Part shown: in pieces, positions 18,476 through 27,756 of the stretch | Position numbering within the stretch: position 1 is the first letter of the stretch | How the letters are laid out: each line of letters starts with the position of its first letter | Assembly: GCF_000526375.1 (NCBI RefSeq) | Contig: NZ_JAFY01000002.1 | Coordinates: 806,001 to 870,000, forward strand | From: Aminiphilus circumscriptus DSM 16581 | Lineage (GTDB): Bacteria; Synergistota; Synergistia; Synergistales; Aminiphilaceae | Direction: 5' to 3' | Length of the DNA stretch: 64,000 bases | Program-made: the position numbers and the translations under genes | Notes under the pieces: generated by a model | Seen by the model: the letters and a program-made list of their open reading frames with translations, nothing else | Databases searched by the model: none | What the model was told of the DNA's origin: nothing

Positions 18476-19759
18476 ATGGAAGCACTTCTTCTTTTCGGGC
18501 TCCTGATCCTGTTCATCGGCCTGAGCATTCCCATCGGCATCACGCTCGGATTGGCCACAGGCATCTGCCTGGCCCTCACGACCGACATACCGCTGGTTCT
18601 GATCGCACAGAAGTCGTTTACGGGACTGGATTCCTTTCCTCTGTTGGCCATTCCTTTCTTCATTCTGGCCGGTGCGCTCATGTGCAACGGAGGAATTTCG
18701 AGGCGGCTCGTAGCTCTTGCGGAGAGCCTCGTGGGGTTCATCATCGGAGGACTGGCCATGGTCACGGTCCTGGCCTGCATGTTTTTCGCCGCCATTTCCG
18801 GTTCCGGCCCGGCGACGGTCTCGGCGATCGGTTCCTTCATGATTCCGGCGATGAAGGAGAGGAAGTATCATGGAACGTTTGCGGCTTCTCTGACGGCGGC
18901 TGCGGGTACCATCGGGGTGATCATTCCTCCGAGCATCCCCTTCGTCATCTACAGCGTGGTGGCCCAGACGTCCATCGGAGACATGTTCATCGCCGGTGTC
19001 GTTCCGGGTATCCTGATAGGCATTGCCCTCATGACGGTCTGCTACTTCATCGCCAGGAAGAGAAACTACCTGAGTTCGAAGGAGCCGCCGACGCTCGGAA
19101 ACGTGTTTCACGCATTCAAGGAATCCCTTGGAGCCCTGATGGTTCCCATCATCATTCTGGGGGGGATCTACGGAGGTGTGTTCACGCCGACGGAGGCGGC
19201 GGTCGTGGCCGTGGTCTACTCGGTCGTCATCGGCAAATTCGTTTACAAGGAACTTGACGGAAAGGCGATCTACGAATGCCTGAGGACCTCCGGCCTCATC
19301 AACGGCGCGACGGAATTCATGATCGGCCTTTCCATGGCGTTTTCCAACTACCTTGCCCTGGCCCAGATTCCGACGACCATCGCCGAGTGGTTGGGCAGCG
19401 TGTCGCAGAGTCCTTTCGTGATCATGCTGCTGATCAACGTGTTTCTTCTCATTGTCGGATGTTTCATCGACAACATCGCCGCCGTGATCATCCTCACTCC
19501 GATTCTCCTTCCGGTGGTTACCAGGCTCGGCATGGATCCCATTCAATTCGGCATCATCATCACCGTCAATCTGGCCATCGGATTCATCACGCCACCTTAT
19601 GGGATCAACCTTTTCGTGGCGTCCGCGATCTCCGGAGAATCGATCGAGGGGATCTCGAAACAAATCTTGCCTTTTGTGTTCGCCATGCTGGTCTGTCTGA
19701 TGCTTTTCACGTATGTTCCTTCCGTCAGCCTGGGGCTTGTTGAATTGTTGCGTCATTAG
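18476..19759 (+). CDS. TRAP transporter large permease (DctM)
   Basis: A 427-residue sodium-driven permease with about 11-12 membrane segments. The family motifs for the Na+ and substrate sites are visible (GSGPATVSAIGSFMIPAM, GTIGVIIPPSIPFVIY, FTPTEAAVVAVVYS, IGFITPPYGINLF). Read together with the two upstream genes it is a complete P-Q-M system and the last gene of the operon; 150 bases follow before the next gene. Confidence 0.95.
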   Translation: MEALLLFGLLILFIGLSIPIGITLGLATGICLALTTDIPLVLIAQKSFTGLDSFPLLAIPFFILAGALMCNGGISRRLVALAESLVGFIIGGLAMVTVLACMFFAAISGSGPATVSAIGSFMIPAMKERKYHGTFAASLTAAAGTIGVIIPPSIPFVIYSVVAQTSIGDMFIAGVVPGILIGIALMTVCYFIARKRNYLSSKEPPTLGNVFHAFKESLGALMVPIIILGGIYGGVFTPTEAAVVAVVYSVVIGKFVYKELDGKAIYECLRTSGLINGATEFMIGLSMAFSNYLALAQIPTTIAEWLGSVSQSPFVIMLLINVFLLIVGCFIDNIAAVIILTPILLPVVTRLGMDPIQFGIIITVNLAIGFITPPYGINLFVASAISGESIEGISKQILPFVFAMLVCLMLFTYVPSVSLGLVELLRH

Positions 19760-19909
19760 CGACGTCTCACCTGACAATCTGAACGATCGCGGGAAAAGGC
19801 GAGGGGCAAAGCTTGACAAAAATCAAAAAGTGCCGAAAGCTGAAAAACAGGACCAATGGAATGGGCTCCCGTTTTTGTCGTGCTGACCGGCCGGAAAGGG
19901 GGATGATGC

Positions 19910-21577
19910 ATGAAAAAAGTGAAAAAAGCAGTCGGATCTCCGGTGCTTGTTGTGATTCTTGGCGTTTTTCTTCTTTCCCTTGGGGGGTGCGGCGGCAGTG
20001 ACAACGTCGCCGAGAACGGTCCGGTGACGAATCCGTATCTTTCCGCTTCGCTGTACGGCATTACCCATTTCGATTCCTCCCAGAGCGATTCTACGCCCTA
20101 CGGGCCGCCCAGGGGCATATTTTCCGTGGATCCGGCTCGGCAGCCCATTTCCTACGGCGGACCCGTGAACATCATCACCCTGGCGTCGACGAATCCGGCG
20201 TACATGTGGGGGGTTGGAACCGATCGGGTATCCTACATCCGAAATAAGGACGATGCGTGGGTGGAGACGGCCCGCATCGACGCTCCGGCCTACGTCGCGC
20301 CCGGCCTCGACCCGATTTCGAGGACTGATCACAAGCTCGTGGGAGAGATGGTGTTCGAGGGGGAGACCTCCGGCGACGTGGATCAGATTCTGAAGAGCTA
20401 CTACGATGAGAACTACGCCTACCGCATCCGGAACGGCGCCTACTCCGTGGTTGATCGCGACAATGTGCTCTATGCCAACTTCGGTTCCGGCGTCTATGCC
20501 TTTGCCCTGACGGATCCCGCCGATCCCTCCGCGGGAATCCGGATTCTTCGGAGGATCGATGACGTCCGGACCATCCAGGGGGAAGATCTGCCCGAAGGGG
20601 TGACGGTGTCGCTTTTCGGCTTGAGCATGACCTACGACGGATTCCTCGTGGTGATCTTCAGCAACGGCGTCGCCGTGATCGACCGGAATCTGGATCCCGC
20701 CACGGCGCAGTTCGTGCCCTTCGGCGCCGACGAGACGGTGACCAATTCCATCGCGGTGGACGAAGAGAACGGTCTGTACATCGCCTCGAACAAATTCATG
20801 CGCAAGCTCGTCTGGACCGGGACGACTCTCTCCGAGCGCGAAGTTGACGGAGCCTGGATCAGTGCCTACGACGCACCGAGCGACGCCATTCCGCCGCTGG
20901 TGAAATTCGGGACCGGAACGGGATCCACGCCGACCCTCATGGGCTTCGGTTCCGACCCGGACAAACTGGTGGTCATCACCGACGGAGAAAAACGGATGAA
21001 GCTCGTCGCCTTCTGGCGCGATCAAATTCCCGAGGGGTTTGTCCAGAAGCCGGGTACGGCATCCCGGCGGATCGCCGGGCAGATCCGGGTCACCTGCGGC
21101 CTGACTCCCCAGCCGGAGTGGATCCAGTCGGAGCAGTCCGTGGTGGTGCGCGGCTACGGCGCTTTCGTGGTGAACAACATTCCCGGGGACGTGGCGACGA
21201 TGGGCGCGGTCAACAAGATTCTGGACGTCGCGGTCATGGGGCCCATCCTCGATGCTCCCTCGGGGGTGGAACGGTTCCGGTGGGACACGGAGAGCAAGGA
21301 GTGGAAATCCGTCTGGGCCCGCCCCGATGTCTCTTCCACCAGCATGGTTCCCGTGAACAGCCGGTCGTCCAACATGGCCCTCGTGAACGGCTACACCCGC
21401 GAGGACGGCTGGGAGGTCACGGGTATGGACTGGGACACGGGGGAGACGGTGCACCGGACCGTGTTCGGCAAAAAGAACTTCGGTAACGGCGCGTATGCAA
21501 TTCTCCAGTATCTTCCGAACGGAAACCTGCTCTTCAACAGTCTCGTCGGCCCTTATCGGGTGCGCTACGACCAGTAG
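19910..21577 (+). CDS. predicted lipoprotein, beta-propeller-like, function unknown
   Basis: A 555-residue exported protein. The signal peptide ends in a lipobox (LLSLGGC, Cys28), so it should be a lipid-anchored surface or periplasmic protein. The body lacks membrane segments and shows recurrent beta-strand units (DNVLYANFGSGVYAFALT, DGFLVVIFSNGVAVIDR, ENGLYIASNKFMRKLVW) like an irregular propeller of the SMP-30/quinoprotein type. I see no catalytic motif. AAGGGGGATGATGC precedes the ATG. It is monocistronic, with a strong terminator behind it. Confidence 0.7.
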   Translation: MKKVKKAVGSPVLVVILGVFLLSLGGCGGSDNVAENGPVTNPYLSASLYGITHFDSSQSDSTPYGPPRGIFSVDPARQPISYGGPVNIITLASTNPAYMWGVGTDRVSYIRNKDDAWVETARIDAPAYVAPGLDPISRTDHKLVGEMVFEGETSGDVDQILKSYYDENYAYRIRNGAYSVVDRDNVLYANFGSGVYAFALTDPADPSAGIRILRRIDDVRTIQGEDLPEGVTVSLFGLSMTYDGFLVVIFSNGVAVIDRNLDPATAQFVPFGADETVTNSIAVDEENGLYIASNKFMRKLVWTGTTLSEREVDGAWISAYDAPSDAIPPLVKFGTGTGSTPTLMGFGSDPDKLVVITDGEKRMKLVAFWRDQIPEGFVQKPGTASRRIAGQIRVTCGLTPQPEWIQSEQSVVVRGYGAFVVNNIPGDVATMGAVNKILDVAVMGPILDAPSGVERFRWDTESKEWKSVWARPDVSSTSMVPVNSRSSNMALVNGYTREDGWEVTGMDWDTGETVHRTVFGKKNFGNGAYAILQYLPNGNLLFNSLVGPYRVRYDQ

Positions 21578-21641
21578 ACGGCAGCTCCGGCAGGGGACCC
21601 GAGCTCCAGAAAGAGCCGGAACCGGAATGCGGACGGGAGAG

Positions 21642-21677
21642 AAAAAGCCGGAGGGGAGACAACCCCTCCGGCTTTTT
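21642..21677. terminator. strong hairpin terminator, usable in both directions
   Basis: A 15-base perfect stem (AAAAAGCCGGAGGGG and complement) with loop AGACAA, flanked by A and T runs. It ends the lipoprotein transcript. Confidence 0.9.
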
Positions 21678-21908
21678 CTCGTCGCTCCGGCGCTTTACAT
21701 TCCGGGCGGTGCTGCTTTCCGCCTGCTCGGTCGTCGTTTCTCTTTTCCCTCTCACGCGCTGGGGCATGTGTTCCGGATCCGGGCGGTGAAAACATGGTCT
21801 GTGTCCCTGAGCCGTTCCCGGCTCTTGACGTGCCGGCGGAAGACGGATAGCCTGAAGCGCGGATTTCGCGCCGGTTCATCCGGCACCAGAAGAACGGCGG
21901 TGAGGGAA

Positions 21909-23090
21909 ATGCACCAGTACAGGAGTCTGTTGTTTCGTATCGTTCTCGCGACCTTCGGTATCTACGCCTTCACGGAGGTCTATTACCTCTTCGCCAACTA
22001 CCTGGCGGAGCTGGACATGTCCTCGGCCAGAGCGGGAATTCTCGTAGGAGCCTTCTTTGCCAGCACGATTCTCTGCCGTCCCTTCGGAGGAGTCATCACC
22101 GAGCGGTTGGGCGTGCGGCGCACCATGATCGCCGCAGCCTGTCTCTGCGGCGCAGGATCGCTCGGGCTCCTCGGGGCGGGGACGTCCTTCCCGGCGATTT
22201 TCGCGGCCCGGGTTGTCATGGGGGCCGGCTTCAGCCTTTTTCTGGTGGCGCTCGCCACCTACCAGGGTCTTGCGATCCCTGAACAGGTTCGAGGATCCTT
22301 CTTCGCTCTCGCCTGTGTCGGTTCGATAGCGCCGCTTTTCACGATTCTTCCGGCGGCGGAGGCGCTCCTCTTCTCCGGGCACGTGCGGCTCTATCTCGGG
22401 CTGGCGCCCCTGGCGGCGGTTCTCTGTTTCGCCATGAGTTTCTCCCTCGAACCTCTCGACGCGAGCGGGGCGTTGCCGAAGAATTGGGGTACCTTTGCCG
22501 AACTGATGGGTTCCCGGGGATATCCCACGCTTCTTCTGTCGGCGCTCTGCTTTTCCCTGCCCGATGCGGCCATTGTCTACGTGGCCCGTATGGCCTCGGA
22601 GGGAGGGCTTTCACCGTCGGCCTTCATGATTCCCGTGGCGCTCGCCGCCATCGGTGTGCGCATCTTCGGCAGAGGTCTGCTCGACCGCATACCGCGCACT
22701 TCCGTGGCTGCTCCCGCTTTCGCCCTGATGGGCGTGGCCCTTTTCGGCGCCTCCTATGCGGCATCCGCTTTTGTGCTCGCCCTCTGCGGCACTCTCTACG
22801 GCGTGGGTGTCGGCTATGCCCACCCCATCCATCTCGCCCTCGTGTCGGACCTCGCGGTGCCCTCACTTCGCGCCAAGGGAACGTCCCTGCTCTATCTCAC
22901 CATGGACATCGCCTGGTTCGCCGTTCCCCTGGGACTCGGTTTTCTTGGAGGAATCACGGGGTTGCCCGACGCCTTTCGCGCCGCCGCCTTCGTGACGCTT
23001 GGAGCTGCCGTGGGTGTACACTTGCTCTGGCTCCGGGTGGGGAGGGCACGAAGCATGGAGAAGGCATCCGAGCCTGGTCTCGCCGAATAG
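21909..23090 (+). CDS. MFS transporter
   Basis: A 393-residue major facilitator with 12 predicted membrane helices. The loop 2-3 signature GGVITERLGVRRTM lies near residues 58-71. The substrate is not evident; the overall look is of the arabinose-efflux/YbjJ-like group. I use the ATG at 21909 because the frame before it lies over the terminator and is not hydrophobic. A strong hairpin follows. Confidence 0.85.
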   Translation: MHQYRSLLFRIVLATFGIYAFTEVYYLFANYLAELDMSSARAGILVGAFFASTILCRPFGGVITERLGVRRTMIAAACLCGAGSLGLLGAGTSFPAIFAARVVMGAGFSLFLVALATYQGLAIPEQVRGSFFALACVGSIAPLFTILPAAEALLFSGHVRLYLGLAPLAAVLCFAMSFSLEPLDASGALPKNWGTFAELMGSRGYPTLLLSALCFSLPDAAIVYVARMASEGGLSPSAFMIPVALAAIGVRIFGRGLLDRIPRTSVAAPAFALMGVALFGASYAASAFVLALCGTLYGVGVGYAHPIHLALVSDLAVPSLRAKGTSLLYLTMDIAWFAVPLGLGFLGGITGLPDAFRAAAFVTLGAAVGVHLLWLRVGRARSMEKASEPGLAE

Positions 23091-23111
23091 GAAGAATCGG
23101 AGCCGTTGACG

Positions 23112-23160
23112 AACAGGACGAGGCGGTGCTCCATTTTCAGGGGCACCGCCTCGTCCTGTT
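23112..23160 (+). terminator. hairpin terminator after the MFS gene
   Basis: An 18-base perfect stem (AACAGGACGAGGCGGTGC and complement) around a 13-base loop, ending in GTTTTCC. Confidence 0.85.
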
Positions 23161-23293
23161 TTCCGTGCGTTCTCTCCGCATTGGTGGTGATTGGGAGAAA
23201 TGCCGCTGCGGTTGTTCGGGGCGAAGGAAGAACACCTTGTTCAGCGGTGCACGGAGCTTTCACTGCCGGAGTGCGGAACGGTTTTCCCCGACG

Positions 23294-24619
23294 TTAGGCC
23301 GGGAGTTCTTCCCGTTCCTGGAAGACGATGCCGAGACGTTCCAGTTCCGCCAAGGACGGTTTGTACACCTCCGGTAGTACCGGAGCGTGCACGCCCGTGA
23401 AGGGAAGTTTGCCCTCCAGAAAGAGCCGGGCACCGATTGCGGGGGGGAGTCCCGTGGTGCGGGCGATGGAGGTGTCGCCTCCTTTGATGCCTAGATTCAC
23501 GAGAGTGGAGACGAAACGCTTGCGTCGGCCATCGGTGAAGGATACTTCGTAGCGATGTTCCATGACGACCAGATCCTGCTCGCCGGGCTCGAAGACGAGC
23601 TTTTTCAGATAGAGATCCGCCACGACGGAGCGGGCGCTTCCTCTGGCAAAGGGGAGAGGAGTGTCGTCCAAAAGCCCCAGCCATGCGAGCTTGTGAAGGA
23701 TCGACGAATAGGGTTCAAGCTTCAGCACTCTGCAGAGGGCCGCTTCGGCGCTCTCGCAGGAAGTCGCTCCGGCGAGGCGGGCGGTGAACTCCCGATAGGT
23801 GAGTCCCGTCAGATCGAGTTCCTCCTCCTCGAAGAGCCCCAGATCGAGCATTTTCCGGATGGTCTCGCTCCAGCCGATGTACCGGATGGTGCCCCGGTAG
23901 ACGTTCTTTGCCTCGGGCATGTCGTAGAGGCGGATGTAGGGCAGGGAATCCGCGTTGGCGTACTGCTCGAACCAGCCGAGGCCCTTGATCTCGATGAAAC
24001 TCGTGTGGCGGAACGTCTCACCGGGAGGATAGACCACCACTTCGCCGTTCTTCAGAATGCGTGCCTCGCGCTTGCTGGCGCCGATGAGGCCCGAAGGCGA
24101 CCAGGACAGTTTGTACCCGAAGGGGTTGGTGTTCGCTTCCTGGGAGGGCAGTGCCCCGCAGCAGGACCAGAAGGACTCGAGCTTGCCGCCTCTGTCGTGG
24201 ATCTCCCGAATGGTCTTCGCCGCGGACATGTGGTCGATGCCGGGATCGAGTCCCAGCTCGCAGAGAAGCAGCACGCCCGCGTCCCTGGCGGGTGCGTCGA
24301 GGGCGCGCATGTCCTCCTTGATGTAGGAGACGTTGATCATGTTCGTTCTTGTGGCGACACAATCCCTTGCCACGGGGACCATGAAGGCCGCGGGGAGAAG
24401 ATTGATCACCAGATCCGGTTTGGTGGAGGCGAGGAGTTCCTTCGTTCCCTGCGTGGCGTCGAAGGCGGAGGTGGTGACTCTGGAGCTGCCTCCGGCGACG
24501 GCATCGGCGTTGTGCTTGTCCTGATCGACCAGCGTGAGTGCGGCATCGGTATGCTGAAGCAGGTAGTCCACACAGGGATGGGCGACTCGCCCCGCACCGA
24601 GAACCAGAATTCGTTTCAC
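23294..24619 (-). CDS. saccharopine dehydrogenase (LYS9-type)
   Basis: A 441-residue NAD(P)-dependent enzyme of the saccharopine dehydrogenase/reductase family. The N-terminal Rossmann motif is LVLGAGRVAHPCVDYL. The substrate-domain block with NPFGYKLSWSP is typical of the glutamate-forming enzyme that links lysine, saccharopine and aminoadipate semialdehyde. The GTG at 24619 is favoured, with AAGGAAGG 8 bases upstream; a GTG three codons earlier lies too close to that site. It is last in a gntR-nhaC-lys9 cluster, so a role in using an imported amino acid is more likely than biosynthesis. Confidence 0.85.
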   Translation of the reverse strand: MKRILVLGAGRVAHPCVDYLLQHTDAALTLVDQDKHNADAVAGGSSRVTTSAFDATQGTKELLASTKPDLVINLLPAAFMVPVARDCVATRTNMINVSYIKEDMRALDAPARDAGVLLLCELGLDPGIDHMSAAKTIREIHDRGGKLESFWSCCGALPSQEANTNPFGYKLSWSPSGLIGASKREARILKNGEVVVYPPGETFRHTSFIEIKGLGWFEQYANADSLPYIRLYDMPEAKNVYRGTIRYIGWSETIRKMLDLGLFEEEELDLTGLTYREFTARLAGATSCESAEAALCRVLKLEPYSSILHKLAWLGLLDDTPLPFARGSARSVVADLYLKKLVFEPGEQDLVVMEHRYEVSFTDGRRKRFVSTLVNLGIKGGDTSIARTTGLPPAIGARLFLEGKLPFTGVHAPVLPEVYKPSLAELERLGIVFQEREELPA

Positions 24620-24649
24620 GAAAAACACCTTCCTTAGTCTTTTAAAAGT

Positions 24650-26668
24650 CTATCGGGCCTCTTCGCTCCGAAAATCGGAGACTTTCGCCCCCCAGATCTT
24701 TCCGAAGACGAGAATGAACACAAGAACCAGTCCCAGGGCGAGCCCGAGGAGCATGGGCGATTCCACGTATCCCGAGGCGATGTAGGCGATGGCGCTCGCG
24801 AGGGCCACGGTCAGCGCGTAGGGAAGCTGGGTCTTCACGTGGTCGATGTGGTCACAGGCGGCTCCCATGGAGGAGAGGAGCGTCGTGTCCGAGATGGGGG
24901 AGCAATGATCGCCGAAGAGTCCTCCCGAGAGCACCGCTCCGATGGCGGCGTGGACCGGTGCTCCCAGAGCGTTTGCCATGGGGATGGCCAGGGGCATGAG
25001 GATCGCGAAGGTTCCCCAGGAGGAGCCCGTGGCGAAGCTGATGCAGGCGCCGGTGACGAAGATCAGCACGGGAACGGCCCATCCGGGGAGTGTGCCCTGG
25101 GAAAGTCCCACGATGTAGTTCGCCGTTCCAAGGGCTTTGCACACGGATCCGAGGGACCAGGCGAGGACGAGAATCATGAGGATGAACACGATCTCCTTGG
25201 CGCCCTCCATGTACATGCTGAAAGCCTGACCCGCGGTCTTGACCTTGTGCTGTACCATCAGGAAAAGGCAGGAAAGGGCTCCCAGAAAATAGCCCGTGCA
25301 GAGGGCGGTGCGGAGCACGGCGCCGGGAATGCGCTTCACCGGGAAACCGTGGGGGATGAGGAGACCGAAGATGCAGACGAAAAGCACCACGATGGGAATG
25401 ACCATCATGGAAGCCCTCGGCTTCACGCCCTCCTCCAGGTTGATGGAGACCGAGGGGCGGGCGGGTTTTGCATCGGGCCACATGGGCTGTCCCGTCTCGA
25501 CGGTGCGTTTCTCCGCCTTGTACATGGCGCTGAACTCGAAGCCGAGGAGTGCCACCAAGGGAATCATGAAAAGCGTGCCGATGGCGTAGAACTGATAGGG
25601 AATAACCTTGAGGAAGGCGTCGAAGTCGGTCTCGGGGATACCCAGGGCGGTGAACTCCTTCTGAATGAGCCCCATGATGTAGATGCCCCAGCCGATGAAG
25701 GGAATGAGGATACATACCGGCGAGGAGGTGCAGTCCAGGAGCCACGCGAGTTTTTCGCGGCTCACCCGGAGTTTGTCCGTGATGGGCTGGAAGGTCGGTC
25801 CCAGGATGAGGGGGTTCGCCGAGTCGGAGAAGAAGATGGCGATGCCGCCGAACCACACCGCGAGCTGTGCCTTGGCGCGGGTGTTGAACCAGTGGGACGC
25901 CTTTTCCGCGAAGGCCGCGGCGCCGCCGGAATGGGTCACCACGCCCACGAAGCCGCCGATGAAGACCATCATGACGAGCAAGCTGGAGTTGTAGCTGTCA
26001 GAAGCCTGTACGAAGATATAGTCCTTGATGAGCGTGGTGAGACCCGCCAGGGGATTGCCCCCCATGAGAATGACCACGCCGAGATAGGCACCGATGAAAA
26101 GCGAAGCGAGCACGTTCTTGAAAAGCATGGCGAGAATCACCGCCACGAGGGGAGGAACGATGGAGAGTACGCCGTAGCTCTTCGGAGGCAGACCCTTCAC
26201 GGTGATCTTCGCGTCCTGCACGGCGTGAAGTGGATTGCGCCCCTCGAAGGCGAGGAGCTTGATCGGCGCGTCCTTGGCGTCCTTCAGGGTTTTGAACGTG
26301 AGGGTGAAAAGGCGGAATTCATCGCCGGGGCGCACGCCGTCGGGATTGTCCGCGCCGAAGGCGATCTTGACGTTTCCCTTGCCGCGGTTGTCCTCTTCGT
26401 TGAGGACGGAAAGTCCCAGATCAGGGGTCTTCTCGATTCCCTGCAGTTCCAGGATCGCCGGATCAAAGGTGAGGAGGGTGGTCACGCCGGGAAGCGTTTT
26501 GTCCTGGGGCAGGCGCACCAGAACCTCCGCGGAAAACGAGTCTCCCACAGTGACGGCTTCCTCGGAAACGCGGAGTTCCATGGAGGGGGCATCCTCCGCT
26601 CCGGCGGGAGGAGCCATTCCGAAACACAATACCGCTGCAAGCAGTGCGAACAACAGAGACCTTCTCAT
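24650..26668 (-). CDS. NhaC-family antiporter fused to an exported cohesin-like domain
   Basis: A 672-residue protein. Residues 1-24 are a cleavable-looking signal peptide (ending APPAGA). Residues about 29-158 form a soluble beta-sandwich resembling cohesin-type domains (VTVGDSFSAEVLVRLPQD, LTFDPAILELQGI, PGDEFRLFTLTFKTLKD). From about 168 it is a multi-spanning NhaC-type Na+/H+ or amino acid/H+ antiporter (IFFSDSANPLILGP, SFATGSSWGTFAILMPLAIPM, LFGDHCSPISDTTLLSS). GGGAGAGGACGGC precedes the ATG at 26668. It lies between a GntR regulator and saccharopine dehydrogenase, so it may carry an amino acid. The domain fusion is unusual. Confidence 0.85.
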   Translation of the reverse strand: MRRSLLFALLAAVLCFGMAPPAGAEDAPSMELRVSEEAVTVGDSFSAEVLVRLPQDKTLPGVTTLLTFDPAILELQGIEKTPDLGLSVLNEEDNRGKGNVKIAFGADNPDGVRPGDEFRLFTLTFKTLKDAKDAPIKLLAFEGRNPLHAVQDAKITVKGLPPKSYGVLSIVPPLVAVILAMLFKNVLASLFIGAYLGVVILMGGNPLAGLTTLIKDYIFVQASDSYNSSLLVMMVFIGGFVGVVTHSGGAAAFAEKASHWFNTRAKAQLAVWFGGIAIFFSDSANPLILGPTFQPITDKLRVSREKLAWLLDCTSSPVCILIPFIGWGIYIMGLIQKEFTALGIPETDFDAFLKVIPYQFYAIGTLFMIPLVALLGFEFSAMYKAEKRTVETGQPMWPDAKPARPSVSINLEEGVKPRASMMVIPIVVLFVCIFGLLIPHGFPVKRIPGAVLRTALCTGYFLGALSCLFLMVQHKVKTAGQAFSMYMEGAKEIVFILMILVLAWSLGSVCKALGTANYIVGLSQGTLPGWAVPVLIFVTGACISFATGSSWGTFAILMPLAIPMANALGAPVHAAIGAVLSGGLFGDHCSPISDTTLLSSMGAACDHIDHVKTQLPYALTVALASAIAYIASGYVESPMLLGLALGLVLVFILVFGKIWGAKVSDFRSEEAR

Positions 26669-26821
26669 GCCGTCCTCTCCCTTCTTTCGGGAAAAAATGC
26701 ATCGCTGAAGCACCGATTCCTGCGCACGCAAAAATGAAAAAGCGGGGTTATTTTTCTGTCTCGGCGACTCCGGCGTCTCTTCACCTCCTCCTGGTCTTTC
26801 CAATGGGCAAGGTTGGTAGGG

Positions 26822-27538
26822 TCAGGCCTTTCCCGATTGAGGTTGCAGGCATGCGGGGGTGTGATAGAGAGGCATTCTCCGCGTGAGCAGTGTGTAGGTC
26901 GTGCGGAGATGGTCGCTCATGGCGGTGGTGGCGGCCTCCTTGTCCTTGGAGGCGATGGCCTCCACGATGCGGTCGTGCTCTCGGCAACTCACGGATTGGT
27001 CGGGATCGCGGAGCGGTGCCTCTCCGCCGGGAGGGATATAGAAACGGTCGAAGAAGAAGACGTAGAGTTCGGATCGCCAGTAGGTCTGGCGGATGAATTT
27101 TTCCAGATAGGCGTTTTGGGCGAGGGATGCGATGGAGAGGTGCAGATCCTTGTTTGCCGCGGCGTAGCCCGAGATGTCTCCGCAGCGATAAAGTTCCTTT
27201 TCCCGCTCCAGAAGCACTCGGAGAAAGGCTACATCCTCGGGAATGAGCCGTCCCGCCGCCGCTCCCGCTGCCTGGCCTTCGAGGGAGATGCGGGCTTCGA
27301 AGACCTCGCGCATGTCCATGGGCGTGAGCTTCGGAATGAAGCAGCCCCGATTGTCCCGGTTTTCCAGAAGCCCCTCGGCGATGAGTTTGCGCAGAGCGTT
27401 GCGCACGGGCGTGCGCGACAGACCGAGCGCTTCCGCAAGTTCACTCTCGATGATGCGATCTCCCGGCGCGAAGTGATGGGAGAGCACGCGCTCCACGATC
27501 TGGTGATAGGCTCGGTCTTCGGCGCTCATGAGGCTCAT
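26822..27538 (-). CDS. GntR-family (FCD) transcriptional regulator
   Basis: A protein of about 238 residues with an N-terminal winged helix (ELAEALGLSRTPVRNALRKL) and a C-terminal FCD domain. AAAGGAG precedes the ATG that gives the MSLMSAEDR start. It heads the minus-strand cluster with the NhaC-type transporter and the saccharopine dehydrogenase, and probably senses the transported compound. It is only distantly like the hut regulator at 6858. Confidence 0.9.
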   Translation of the reverse strand: MSLMSAEDRAYHQIVERVLSHHFAPGDRIIESELAEALGLSRTPVRNALRKLIAEGLLENRDNRGCFIPKLTPMDMREVFEARISLEGQAAGAAAGRLIPEDVAFLRVLLEREKELYRCGDISGYAAANKDLHLSIASLAQNAYLEKFIRQTYWRSELYVFFFDRFYIPPGGEAPLRDPDQSVSCREHDRIVEAIASKDKEAATTAMSDHLRTTYTLLTRRMPLYHTPACLQPQSGKA

Positions 27539-27562
27539 TTGGTTTGCTCCTTTTATCACAAA

Positions 27563-27583
27563 ATCGTATCCAATATCGTATCC
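27563..27583. promoter_or_regulatory. tandem ATCGTATCC repeats, candidate regulator site
   Basis: Two identical 9-base direct repeats, 12 bases apart, within 45 bases upstream of the GntR gene. Their position suggests autoregulation; no clear -10/-35 pair could be fixed. Confidence 0.4.
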
Positions 27584-27756
27584 GACAAAACTCTATCAAG
27601 TTTCAAGCCTTCCTGTCAAGGAGGAAGGCTGAATGTTTCGAACACTGCGGCAGGAGCCGGATTTTTCTCTTTTCGGAAAAAGACGCGTTTTGCGGAATGT
27701 ACGGCGTGCAGGAAAGTCCGCTCGTAGAAACTGGAAAACGGTCGTGGTACCCGGGA

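Noticed and set aside
19823-21454. Open frame of 543 codons antisense to the lipoprotein
   Set aside because: The plus strand has a proper signal peptide, lipobox, ribosome site and terminator.
24839-26737. Open frame of 632 codons on the plus strand
   Set aside because: Antisense to the NhaC-type gene, Gly/Glu/His-rich shadow.
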